The notes under the pieces were generated by a model. The model was given only the letters and a program-made list of their open reading frames with translations. It was not told the origin of the DNA and ran no database searches. A stretch of DNA of 64,000 nt. Origin: UBA7803 sp041690675 (GTDB lineage: Bacteria; Pseudomonadota; Gammaproteobacteria; Pseudomonadales; Azotimanducaceae). A program made the translations under genes and the position numbers. The DNA is taken from contig JAWLGU010000007.1 of the NCBI GenBank assembly GCA_041690675.1, positions 28,677 through 92,676 of the forward strand. The letters run 5' to 3'. Below, in pieces: positions 40,529-48,263 of this stretch. Position 1 is the first letter of the stretch; every line of letters begins with the position of its first letter.

Positions 40529-43132
40529 GTGTCAGTTGTGATCGATAAGAACAGAGTCCGTGCATTGATCGAAACGTTCCAGAGGCGGCTCCCCGGTTTC
40601 GACAATTTCGGAGACAGTAGCGAAGACTACAACTCCGCCGAGCGCGACTACAAAATCGAGATCTGCGCCCTCTACGACGACCTGTTTCGCAAGGCTCCGA
40701 GGTCACTCGCTGATCGCGACAGTCGGATTGCGTTTGCCAAGGATCTGGAACGCCTCTTCACACAACCGCTCAAGGCCGCCTCGAACAAGCCTCAGAACTT
40801 GGTTGGTTGGCGCTACGTAGATGCTATCCGCAAGCTGGACGAATCTGCAAAGGAGCGCCTGCCCGAGCTCGTCCAAGCCCTAGTGGACGAACAGCATCCC
40901 GTCGAAAATCGAGTCGATCACTTTGTCCGCCAACTCTCCGACCTCGTCCTCTCTTCGACGCCCGACGCTCCTCTCGGGGATGCCGCAACGCGAAGCCTGA
41001 CCACATTCTTCTTGTTCGTAGCACATCCCCAGAGCCATCTGTTCATCAAGACGCGGGAAATCAATCGCTTCCTGCAAGCCGTTGGCCAACCTCCGATGCA
41101 GCAAGGTCCGCTGAAAGGCTCGGAGTACCGACGGGTCTTAGACATCGCCCAAGCGCTCCGGGCCGAGCTGGAGGCCGAGGGGTGGGCACCGCGAGACATG
41201 ATCGATGTTCAGAGCTTCGTATGGGTAACGATGGCCCATGACGCCGATGTGCGGGACGATGGGGAGCGGGACGCATACCGTGTTCGGCTGACCGAAGGGG
41301 CCATACGCTACGGCTACGTATCGGCAGGAACGCGCGGCGAGTTCTTCCCGGATAGATACTTTGGCGGAGACGCCGAGTCCGAAGCCGCCGAGCAGTTCAC
41401 GCTCGTGGTGGAAGGTGCCGGAGATACCTGGACGACCGACATTCGATCCAGCGGTAATGCCGGGAGGATTCGCGCGCGCTTCGGTAGTCTGTTCCAGCGG
41501 CTCGGGATCGAGTCTGGAGATTGGGCGGTAATTCACGAAGTCGGCGCCGACACTTACCGGATGTCGTTCGAGCGGATTCACGAACCAGCCCCGGAGCTCC
41601 CCGCAACCCGCGCAAAGCCGGAGCTGAACCAGATCCTGTACGGCCCACCCGGAACAGGCAAGACCTACCACACGATCAATAGGGCTCTCGCCATTCTCGA
41701 TCCCGACTATCTCGACAAACACGACGATCGCCGTGATCTGCAACGTCGCTTCGACGAGTTGCGCAACGAAGATCGGGTCCGCTTCGTAACCTTCCATCAG
41801 AGTTTCAGCTACGAGGACTTCGTAGAGGGACTTCGGGCACATCACGATGATGACACCCAGTCGATCCGATACGAGGTGGAACCTGGAGTGTTCCGCAGGC
41901 TCGTGGAAGACGCGACCCTTTCTCGCGAAGGAGCCGATTCAGTGGGAGTGGTCAGCTCGGCACAGGCCTGGAAGATCAGCATCGACGGCACCGGACCCAG
42001 CGAGAGACGCCGCGAGTGCTTCAGACGCGGTCAAGCTCGCATAGGCTGGGGTCACGTGGGCGATCTGGGGAACCAACGCAGGCCCGCATCACAGCAAGAA
42101 GCATTCGACGCAGAAAGCGCGACCAACCAGAACACGCTCATGGCCTTCGCTGAAGGCATTAAGGTGGGCGACCTTCTACTCTGCATCAGTAGTGCGAAAA
42201 CGGTCCAAGCCGTTGGAGTCGTGGCAGGCGACTACGAGTTCGATGACTCGGAACCTGAGCTGTGGGGGGACTATTTGCACACCCGGCGAGTCAATTGGCT
42301 GGCGACGGACCTCGATCTCGATCTGGTGAACATGAACGGGGGCAAGAGCTTCACGCTGAAGACCGTTTACCCCTTGACCAGAATGAGCCCTGCCGAGGTC
42401 ATGGGTCTCATCAAACCGGCGGCCGCGAAGGCTCCGCCCGTCGAGTCCCCATACGTACTCATCATCGACGAGATCAATCGGGGCAACATCTCCCGGATAT
42501 TTGGGGAGCTCATTACCCTGATCGAGCCCTCTAAACGCGCGGGACGCGAAGAGGCGCTGAGCGTACACCTGCCCTACTCGAAGAAGCTGTTCAGCGTACC
42601 GGACAACGTCTACATAATCGGCACTATGAATACCGCGGACCGTTCGCTTACGGGCCTCGATATCGCCTTGAGGCGGCGATTCGTGTTCGAAGAAGTAGCG
42701 CCCGATCCCGAGGTGCTCAGGCACATAACTGTCGATGGCGTGAACATGGCTACTCTCCTCCAGGTGATGAATCGACGAATCGAGGTCCTTCTGAATCGCG
42801 ACCACTGCATCGGCCACAGCTACTTTCTGCCGCTGGAGCGCGACCCCAGCTTGCCTGCGCTTGCAGACATATTTCGACGGCAGGTCCTCCCGCTGCTCCA
42901 GGAATACTTCTTTGAGGACTGGGAACGAGTCAGCTGGGTGCTGAACGACCATCGCAAGAACGACAGAACGCTTCAGTTCGTGGTTCGATCAGAACACGAC
43001 GTGGAAGGGCTTTTCGGAGACGACAGCGTCGCTCCGAACGTCGTGCACCCATGGCGAGTTCAGGAGTCCGCGCTGGAGCGAATCGAGTCCTACATGCAGA
43101 TCATCCGGGCGTCTCCCGAAGTCTCCCAATGA
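40529..43132 (+). CDS. mcrB: McrB-like AAA+ restriction GTPase with an inserted EVE-like domain
   Basis: An 867-residue subunit of a modified-DNA restriction system, longer than E. coli McrB (459). The AAA+ core has Walker A GPPGTGKTYHT (372-382) and Walker B YVLIIDEINRGN (D647/E648), with TMNTADRS and DIALRRRFVFEE (sensor and arginine finger region). Between the Walker motifs, residues about 477-600 form an extra module: AWKISIDGTGPSERRRECF, then GDLLLCISSAKTVQAVGVV, which resembles an EVE/PUA-like modified-base reader. Residues about 250-355 (EFFPDRYFGG, WTTDIRSSGNAGRIRARF) look like a second DNA-binding domain of B3/EcoRII-N type. The start is GTG 40529. Codon use is poorer in GC than in neighbours. 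Coupled to mcrC. Confidence 0.9.
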   Translation: MSVVIDKNRVRALIETFQRRLPGFDNFGDSSEDYNSAERDYKIEICALYDDLFRKAPRSLADRDSRIAFAKDLERLFTQPLKAASNKPQNLVGWRYVDAIRKLDESAKERLPELVQALVDEQHPVENRVDHFVRQLSDLVLSSTPDAPLGDAATRSLTTFFLFVAHPQSHLFIKTREINRFLQAVGQPPMQQGPLKGSEYRRVLDIAQALRAELEAEGWAPRDMIDVQSFVWVTMAHDADVRDDGERDAYRVRLTEGAIRYGYVSAGTRGEFFPDRYFGGDAESEAAEQFTLVVEGAGDTWTTDIRSSGNAGRIRARFGSLFQRLGIESGDWAVIHEVGADTYRMSFERIHEPAPELPATRAKPELNQILYGPPGTGKTYHTINRALAILDPDYLDKHDDRRDLQRRFDELRNEDRVRFVTFHQSFSYEDFVEGLRAHHDDDTQSIRYEVEPGVFRRLVEDATLSREGADSVGVVSSAQAWKISIDGTGPSERRRECFRRGQARIGWGHVGDLGNQRRPASQQEAFDAESATNQNTLMAFAEGIKVGDLLLCISSAKTVQAVGVVAGDYEFDDSEPELWGDYLHTRRVNWLATDLDLDLVNMNGGKSFTLKTVYPLTRMSPAEVMGLIKPAAAKAPPVESPYVLIIDEINRGNISRIFGELITLIEPSKRAGREEALSVHLPYSKKLFSVPDNVYIIGTMNTADRSLTGLDIALRRRFVFEEVAPDPEVLRHITVDGVNMATLLQVMNRRIEVLLNRDHCIGHSYFLPLERDPSLPALADIFRRQVLPLLQEYFFEDWERVSWVLNDHRKNDRTLQFVVRSEHDVEGLFGDDSVAPNVVHPWRVQESALERIESYMQIIRASPEVSQ

Positions 43133-44475
43133 AGCAGAGCGTAGAAGTACGGGAACACGCTCGACTCACGACCGCGCCGGTGGCCTCCAATCTGAGCCAA
43201 GCGAGCATCCCGCGGTCCGCATTCGACTGGCTGCGCAACGAAATGTCCCGCAGTCGCACGGGTGCTGCTCCGCTGGTCCAAATCGAAGGCCGAGAGTGGT
43301 TGCGCCTGGATAATTACGTTGGCGTCATAGAGACACCCTGTGGCACTCGGATCGAGATCCTTCCCAAGCACGCCGACGATCATGCCGGCATCGTTCAGCT
43401 ACGCGAGCTGTTGGTACGGATGGTCACCCGTGCATTCGATCTTCCCACCCGAGACATGGGCCCAGCCTCACTTCGTCTGTTCGATTGCTCGCCCAGCGAG
43501 TGGCTGATGCGCCGATTTCTCGATCTACTGGACCGGCTGGTCAAGCGGGGAGTCAGGTTCGAATACGAACGCCTAGAGGAAGGCAGTCGGTTCCTGCGCG
43601 GGCAGCTGGACATTGGTCGCCAGCTCCGTCAGCCGCCGGAGCGGCAGCACATATTCCAGATTCGCCACGACGTCTTCAGCCCCGATACGCCCGAGAACCG
43701 TCTACTGAAAACCGCCGTCGAGCGAGTTCGGCAGGCGACCCGGCGATCCGACAACTGGCGTCTCGCGCATGAGTTGTCGGTTATCCTGGAGGTCATACCG
43801 TCGAGTCGAAACACCGAGCGCGACTTCCGACACTGGCGCCGAGATCGGCTGATGGCCCATTACGACGACGTTCGTCGCTGGTGCGAGCTGCTTCTGCGTC
43901 ATGAGATGCCCCTGACGCAAGCAGGCGAATGGGAGGGCATATCTTTGCTCTTCCCCATGGAAAAGCTGTACGAACGCTACGTGGCTACGTGCCTCGAACG
44001 ACGGCTGGCTCCACGAGCCCGGCTCACCCGCCAAGCGGGGAGCGAGCGGCTGTGCCGTCACCTGGGGCAAGAGTGGTTTCTGCTCAGCCCGGACATGTTG
44101 CTGACCGCCGATGATTTGCGATTCGTCCTCGACACGAAGTGGAAACGGATCGACAGCGCACTCGCGAACGGCCGGGACAAGTACGGCCTCAGCCAGACCG
44201 ACTTTTACCAGCTGTACGCCTACGGTCAAAGGTACCTTCGAGGGCGAGGTGAGCTCTATCTGATCTATCCCCGCACCAAATCATTCAGCAAGCCCCTGCC
44301 GCCATTCGAATTCAGTGACAGTATGCGGTTGTGGGTAGTGCCATTCGATCTAGAGGCCGAATCTCTGATCGAGGGAGAATGGACCGCCAGCGCAACGTGG
44401 TGGTCGGGATGGTCGCCGCGCAAGACGATCGAGGCTGATGAAAGGCCTCCGCAACCTTCTCCTGCCTCGGCCTGA
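43129..44475 (+). CDS. mcrC: McrC-like nuclease subunit of the McrBC restriction system
   Basis: A 448-residue protein whose ATG at 43129 overlaps the mcrB stop (ATGA). The N-terminal half resembles the McrC beta-rich region (WLRLDNYVGVIETPCGTRIEILPKH, seen as DNYVGVIETPCGTRIEILPK). The C-terminal PD-(D/E)xK nuclease is intact: D322 in SPDMLL and D335-T336-K337 in RFVLDTKWKRI. It binds McrB rings, stimulates GTP hydrolysis and cuts DNA. Together they restrict DNA with modified cytosines. The region is AT-richer and uses codons such as CGA and ATA more freely than the surrounding genome, which suggests transfer. Confidence 0.92.
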   Translation: MKQSVEVREHARLTTAPVASNLSQASIPRSAFDWLRNEMSRSRTGAAPLVQIEGREWLRLDNYVGVIETPCGTRIEILPKHADDHAGIVQLRELLVRMVTRAFDLPTRDMGPASLRLFDCSPSEWLMRRFLDLLDRLVKRGVRFEYERLEEGSRFLRGQLDIGRQLRQPPERQHIFQIRHDVFSPDTPENRLLKTAVERVRQATRRSDNWRLAHELSVILEVIPSSRNTERDFRHWRRDRLMAHYDDVRRWCELLLRHEMPLTQAGEWEGISLLFPMEKLYERYVATCLERRLAPRARLTRQAGSERLCRHLGQEWFLLSPDMLLTADDLRFVLDTKWKRIDSALANGRDKYGLSQTDFYQLYAYGQRYLRGRGELYLIYPRTKSFSKPLPPFEFSDSMRLWVVPFDLEAESLIEGEWTASATWWSGWSPRKTIEADERPPQPSPASA

Positions 44476-44545
44476 TAACGTTCACGCTCGCCTTCTCTCC
44501 ATCGGCGCCCCATTCAGGGGGGCGACCCGTTGTATGAACGATTCA

Positions 44546-44620
44546 TCGTATTCGCTAGTGCCGACGGTACGGGCATGCGTTCCAGGCGGCTCGCGCTACC
44601 AGAGATACCGTCGAATACGA
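44546..44620. repeat. Nested inverted repeats downstream of mcrC
   Basis: TCGTATTCG (44546-44554) pairs perfectly with CGAATACGA (44612-44620). Inside, CGACGGTA (44562-44569) pairs perfectly with TACCGTCG (44606-44613). The arms compete at two bases, so two alternative folds exist. The 202-base gap after mcrC holds no gene. It may be a transcript end or the border of the acquired segment. Confidence 0.45.
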
Positions 44621-44677
44621 CGTTGCTCTTTCCTGACAGGTCATCACACTTCGCGCGCACGGACGCAATTCGACATC

Positions 44678-45712
44678 CTAGTGCCCCGCCTTCATCCCCA
44701 CGGGCTCTCCGTCGACGATCTGGTCGAGATACTCCGAGAGCCCGTAGCCGGTCCGGCCGTCGCACTCGAACTCCGTCATGCCTTCGGTGATGCGCGTGGT
44801 GAGCTCTTCCCCGTCCGGTGCGCGCCGCCGGTTGCGCAGCGGGATGAGCGACATCACTCGCCCTTTCACCCGGTACTCGCGCTCGTCGGTTCGGGCGACC
44901 ACATCGAATGTCTTCTGGCAGCGGTTCTCGTCGTAAACGGTGTCGATGCGGGCGTCGCGGATCATCACGTACTCGCCGTCGCGTAGCACCATGCCCCCGG
45001 CCCGGGGCTCTTCTCCGGGCCGGCAGGTGATCGAGACCATCATGGCGAAGTCGTCGGAGAAGTTCATAGGCAGCCAGCGATACCAGTGGATGGCCTGCCA
45101 GTAGCGCGGGCCCCAGGAGTGGTCGCGCAGGCCGAGGCCGTCGATGTCGAAGCGCTCGTCACCCACCTGGATGGTGCCGCGGCCGCGGGTGTGCTGCTCC
45201 GTATGACCGCGGGCGAAGGAGGTCTCCGCATCCTGCTCCAGCGGTTGCCCGTCCGCCCGCACCGGCTCGCCGCCGAACATGGGCGAGATGCCCGTGAATT
45301 CCAGGTCGATGGCGGCGTCGACGATGGGATTGGATTTGAAGGCGCGGGCGGGATCCATCATGTCCATGGGCTGGGCCAGCAGGCACAGCTTGCCCCGGTA
45401 GCTCAGGTCCAGGCGGCGGTGCGGCTCCACCACCGTGACCTTCATCCCGGCGCCGTCCAGGGCGTCGTTGTCGTGCCGCTCCGGGCGGGCGAACATGAAA
45501 CCGATGCGGCCGTCGGGCAGATAGACACAGCACGACATCTCGCCCTTGCCCTCGTTCGGTCGATTGGCGATGCGGAACCAGCCGCCGATGCCGCGCTCCC
45601 GATCGAACACGTTGAAGTACATGCTCTCGTTGAAGTTCTCGGCGGACTCCAGCGGATGCATGTAGTCGTCCTCGGGGACGAGACGGAGCACGATCTCGGG
45701 CTTGCTGCTCAT
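44678..45712 (-). CDS. Lipocalin-like DUF7064/DUF7065-type protein
   Basis: A 344-residue protein with no signal peptide. Two beta-rich halves are visible. The first reads MHPLESAENFNESMYFNVFD and GIGGWFRIANRPNEGKGEMS. The second begins GLGLRDHSWGPRYWQAIHWYRWLPMNF (seen as GLRDHSWGPRYWQAIHWYRW), the most telling motif. This layout matches the CrtC/AttH-like lipocalin superfamily that includes DUF7064 and DUF7065, found beside lipid and steroid catabolism genes in actinobacteria and proteobacteria. Members are thought to be hydratases or lipid binders; the activity here is unknown. The start is ATG 45712. It is divergent from the toxin-antitoxin pair and seems unrelated to mcrBC. Confidence 0.7.
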   Translation of the reverse strand: MSSKPEIVLRLVPEDDYMHPLESAENFNESMYFNVFDRERGIGGWFRIANRPNEGKGEMSCCVYLPDGRIGFMFARPERHDNDALDGAGMKVTVVEPHRRLDLSYRGKLCLLAQPMDMMDPARAFKSNPIVDAAIDLEFTGISPMFGGEPVRADGQPLEQDAETSFARGHTEQHTRGRGTIQVGDERFDIDGLGLRDHSWGPRYWQAIHWYRWLPMNFSDDFAMMVSITCRPGEEPRAGGMVLRDGEYVMIRDARIDTVYDENRCQKTFDVVARTDEREYRVKGRVMSLIPLRNRRRAPDGEELTTRITEGMTEFECDGRTGYGLSEYLDQIVDGEPVGMKAGH

Positions 45713-45799
45713 GGTGGGTCCTTCGGCGGATAGCTGGTTCCCGCATGGTAGCCGGCCTGCCGCGGCGACCTCCACTGCGGCGCCTGCTTCCAGCCTCCT

Positions 45800-45846
45800 T
45801 ATGTTGCAAATTCGTACTAGATTCATAAAATGATGCATACACATCA
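45800..45846 (+). promoter_or_regulatory. AT-rich promoter/operator region of the Xre-RES toxin-antitoxin pair
   Basis: An AT-rich patch in GC-rich DNA. It has TTGCAA (45804-45809) as a -35 candidate, a CATAAA element at 45824, and an inverted repeat TGATG-N6-CATCA (45831-45846) ending 15 bases before the antitoxin ATG. Antitoxins of this type repress their own promoter, so the repeat is the likely operator. Confidence 0.45.
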
Positions 45847-45861
45847 ATTCGGGAGCCCGCC

Positions 45862-46218
45862 ATGCTCTCCACAGCCACGGCCTCCGAGTCTCTGGATCGG
45901 GTACTGACGAAAGCGACGCTCCGCGCCGGTAAGGCGCTGGGGCTCAGCCAGGCCGAGATCGGCGCCGTGGTGGGACGGGATCGCACCAGCTTGCGCCGGG
46001 GCATCGATCCCGACAGCAAGCCGGGCGAGCTCGCGGCGCTGCTGATCCGTGTATACCGCTCGCTCTATGCCCTGGTGGGCGGCGATCCGGAAGCCATGCG
46101 GCACTGGATGGCGACCGAGAACCGGCACACCGGCGGGGTGCCGCGGGAGCAGATCCGCACGGTGACCGGTCTCATCCGGGTGCTCGAATACGTCGATGCC
46201 ATCCGCGGCAAGCTATGA
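45862..46218 (+). CDS. Antitoxin of the Xre/MbcA/ParS family
   Basis: A 118-residue antitoxin. The N-terminal part is an Xre-like helix-turn-helix (ALGLSQAEIGAVVGRDRTSLRRG). The C-terminal half is the DUF2384 toxin-binding domain (GDPEAMRHWMATENRHTGGVP, REQIRTVTGLIRVLEYVDAI, seen here in parts). The stop overlaps the toxin start by four bases (ATGA at 46215-46218), the normal antitoxin-first order. It would bind the RES toxin and block its NAD pocket, and would repress the promoter before it. The AT-rich upstream region supports tight autoregulation. Confidence 0.92.
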   Translation: MLSTATASESLDRVLTKATLRAGKALGLSQAEIGAVVGRDRTSLRRGIDPDSKPGELAALLIRVYRSLYALVGGDPEAMRHWMATENRHTGGVPREQIRTVTGLIRVLEYVDAIRGKL

Positions 46219-46964
46219 GCGAGATCTGGAAGGCGTGCTCTCACCGGGTCAGCCCCGGCCCCCTGTCCGGCAGCCTCTGGCGCATGGTGGAAAGCCAGGA
46301 GGAGGTAGCCACCACCGCCCTGGTGGACACCCTGGACGAGCAGGCGGCGTTGGAGGGCCTGCTCGAGCGAACCAAGCCCTACCGCGCCGGCACCGAGAGG
46401 CTGCACTACCTGCTGGCGACGCCGTTCCGCTATCCGCCCCTGCCCCACGGCTCACGCTTCGGCCGCCGCTTCGAGCCCAGCCTGTTCTACGGCTCCATCC
46501 ATCGTTCGGCGCTTCTCGGCGAAGCCGCCTATTACCGCTTCGTGTTCGCGTCGGGGCTCGAGACGCCGTTCCCGAAGCCGCTGACCACCCGTCACACCGC
46601 TTTCTCCGCTCGCTATCGCGTAGCCCGGGGACTCCGTCTGGAGCAGACGCCTTTTTCCGAGTATCGAGCCGAGCTCGCCTCGCCGACGGACTACGCGGCG
46701 ACTCAAGCCCTCGGCAGCGCCCTGCGCGACAACGGCATCGGCGCCTTCACGTTCGCCTCGGCCCGGGATCCGGAACAGGGTCTCAACGCGGCCTTGTTCG
46801 AGCCCTCGGCCCTGGCCGATCGCGCGCCGCGCTCGCAGACGTCGTGGACCTGCGAGACCACGCGCGAGCGGGTGAGCTGGCGCGAGCGCGGCGCCCATCA
46901 GGTGGTGGTCTTTCCGCTGGACGCCTTCCTGGTGAACGGCTCGCTGCCGGCGCCGGCGGCGTAG
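46215..46964 (+). CDS. RES-domain toxin (NAD-degrading type)
   Basis: A 249-residue RES toxin of the ParT/MbcT type. The RES core reads LHYLLATPFRYPPLPHGSRFG, RRFEPSLFYGSIHRSALLGEAAYYRF and later DYAATQALGSALRDNGIGAFTFASAR. The R-E-S residues that name the family fall in GSRFGRRF, SALLGEAAYYR and TFASAR. Known members deplete NAD+ by phosphorolysis or hydrolysis, or ADP-ribosylate a target. Its start is coupled to the antitoxin. It may stabilise this chromosomal stretch or act against phage; the position 2.5 kb from mcrBC suggests a small defence cluster. Confidence 0.9.
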   Translation: MSEIWKACSHRVSPGPLSGSLWRMVESQEEVATTALVDTLDEQAALEGLLERTKPYRAGTERLHYLLATPFRYPPLPHGSRFGRRFEPSLFYGSIHRSALLGEAAYYRFVFASGLETPFPKPLTTRHTAFSARYRVARGLRLEQTPFSEYRAELASPTDYAATQALGSALRDNGIGAFTFASARDPEQGLNAALFEPSALADRAPRSQTSWTCETTRERVSWRERGAHQVVVFPLDAFLVNGSLPAPAA

Positions 46965-47031
46965 CGGCCAGGAGACGGACAGCGCGCGCTGGGCCACTCG
47001 CGTCCTGCTCGGGTTCGCCGACAAAGCCGCA

Positions 47032-47060
47032 GTGATCCCCAAGCGCGGGTTGGATACAGT
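47032..47060 (+). promoter_or_regulatory. Candidate promoter of the sugar dehydrogenase gene
   Basis: GTGATC (47032-47037) and TACAGT (47055-47060) are 17 bases apart and end 28 bases before the ATG at 47088. The match to the sigma-70 pattern is partial. Confidence 0.35.
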
Positions 47061-47087
47061 AGCCGGGAATCATCGCGGAGATTCGCC

Positions 47088-48221
47088 ATGCGTCACGCCA
47101 ACACCACCATAGCGTGTGTCGTCACCTCGCTGGCCCTGTTCACGAGCGCCGTGGCCTGCGCCGCATCGACTGACGCGCCCTTCGACGTCGACCCGGTTGC
47201 CGATTTCGAGCAGCCCTGGGCGATGTCCTTCCTGCCCAGCGGCGAGTTACTGGTGACCGAGATGCGCGGCGTCCTGCACGTCTACAGCGACGGCGAGCTC
47301 CACGAGATCGGCGGCGTGCCCGAGGTCGAGTTCGCCGGGCAGGGCGGCCTGGGCGATGTGGTGCTGCACCCCGACTTCGCCGAGAACGCCATGCTGTACC
47401 TCAGTTACGCCGAGCCCGGCGAAGGGGGAACCAGCGGCGCCGCCGTCGCCCGGGCAATCCTCGAGCGCGACGAGGACGGCGGCGGGCACCTCGCCGACCT
47501 CGAGGTGATCTGGCGCCAGGAGCCGAAGGTGAGCGGGAACGGGCACTACAGCCATCGGCTGCTGTTCGGTCCCGAGGGTTATCTGTGGATCTCGTCCGGC
47601 GACCGGCAGAAGCTGGAGCCGGCTCAGGACATGGCGGCCAATCTGGGCAAGATCCTCCGCCTGAACGAAGACGGCAGCGTGCCCGAGGACAACCCGTTCG
47701 CGGACCGCGGCGGCGTCACCGCGCAGATCTGGAGCCTCGGCCATCGCAACGTGCTCGGCCTTGTCTTCGATGCTGAAGGGCGGCTGTGGGCGCACGAGAT
47801 GGGCCCGCGCGGCGGCGACGAGCTGAACCTCATCCAGCGCGGCGCCAACTACGGCTGGCCGCTGGTCTCCGAAGGCCGGCACTACAGCGGCGAAGACATT
47901 CCGGATCACGACCAGCGGCCCGAGTTCAAGGCGCCCGTGACGAGCTGGACCCCGGTGATCTCCCCCTCCAGCCTCATCATCTACCAGGGCGACGAGTTTC
48001 CCGAGTGGCGGGGCAGCGGCCTGATCGGGGGCCTCTCGTCCCAGGCGCTGATACGCGTCGCCTTCGACGGCGAGACGGCCCAGGAGGCAGAGCGCTTCGA
48101 CATGGGCGAGCGCATCCGTGCCGTGGCGGAAGGGCCGGACGGGGCCCTGTGGCTGCTCGAAGACGGCCGCACGGGCGGGCCCGGCCGGCTGCTGAAGCTC
48201 ACCCCCTCCGCATCGCAGTAG
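47088..48221 (+). CDS. Exported PQQ-dependent sugar dehydrogenase (Asd/YliI type)
   Basis: A 377-residue periplasmic six-bladed propeller. A signal peptide (IACVVTSLALFTSAVACA) leads into EQPWAMSFLPSGELLVTEM, the typical start of the soluble aldose dehydrogenase family. GNGHYSHRLLFGPEGYLWIS carries the histidine near the PQQ site, and QIWSLGHRNVLGLVFD and GDELNLIQRGANYGWPLV are hallmark blocks of the glucose/sorbosone dehydrogenase domain. It oxidises aldose sugars and passes electrons to the respiratory chain, if PQQ is made or taken up; no pqq gene is in the window. The gene is alone on its strand and ends with a strong hairpin. Confidence 0.92.
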   Translation: MRHANTTIACVVTSLALFTSAVACAASTDAPFDVDPVADFEQPWAMSFLPSGELLVTEMRGVLHVYSDGELHEIGGVPEVEFAGQGGLGDVVLHPDFAENAMLYLSYAEPGEGGTSGAAVARAILERDEDGGGHLADLEVIWRQEPKVSGNGHYSHRLLFGPEGYLWISSGDRQKLEPAQDMAANLGKILRLNEDGSVPEDNPFADRGGVTAQIWSLGHRNVLGLVFDAEGRLWAHEMGPRGGDELNLIQRGANYGWPLVSEGRHYSGEDIPDHDQRPEFKAPVTSWTPVISPSSLIIYQGDEFPEWRGSGLIGGLSSQALIRVAFDGETAQEAERFDMGERIRAVAEGPDGALWLLEDGRTGGPGRLLKLTPSASQ

Positions 48222-48227
48222 CGGCAA

Positions 48228-48251
48228 GGCGCACCGGGCAGCCGGTGCGCC
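48228..48251. terminator. Strong hairpin between convergent genes
   Basis: GGCGCACCGG (48228-48237) pairs perfectly with CCGGTGCGCC (48242-48251) around a four-base loop (GCAG). It sits in the 42-base gap between two convergent genes. No T-run follows, but such perfect stems commonly stop transcription in both directions in GC-rich genomes. Confidence 0.7.
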
Positions 48252-48263
48252 CGGCCACGGCCG

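Noticed and set aside
44476..44677. Integron attC-like site after mcrC
   Set aside because: The inverted repeats suggested it, but I cannot find the RYYYAAC and GTRRRRY core pair in the right places, and no integrase is near.
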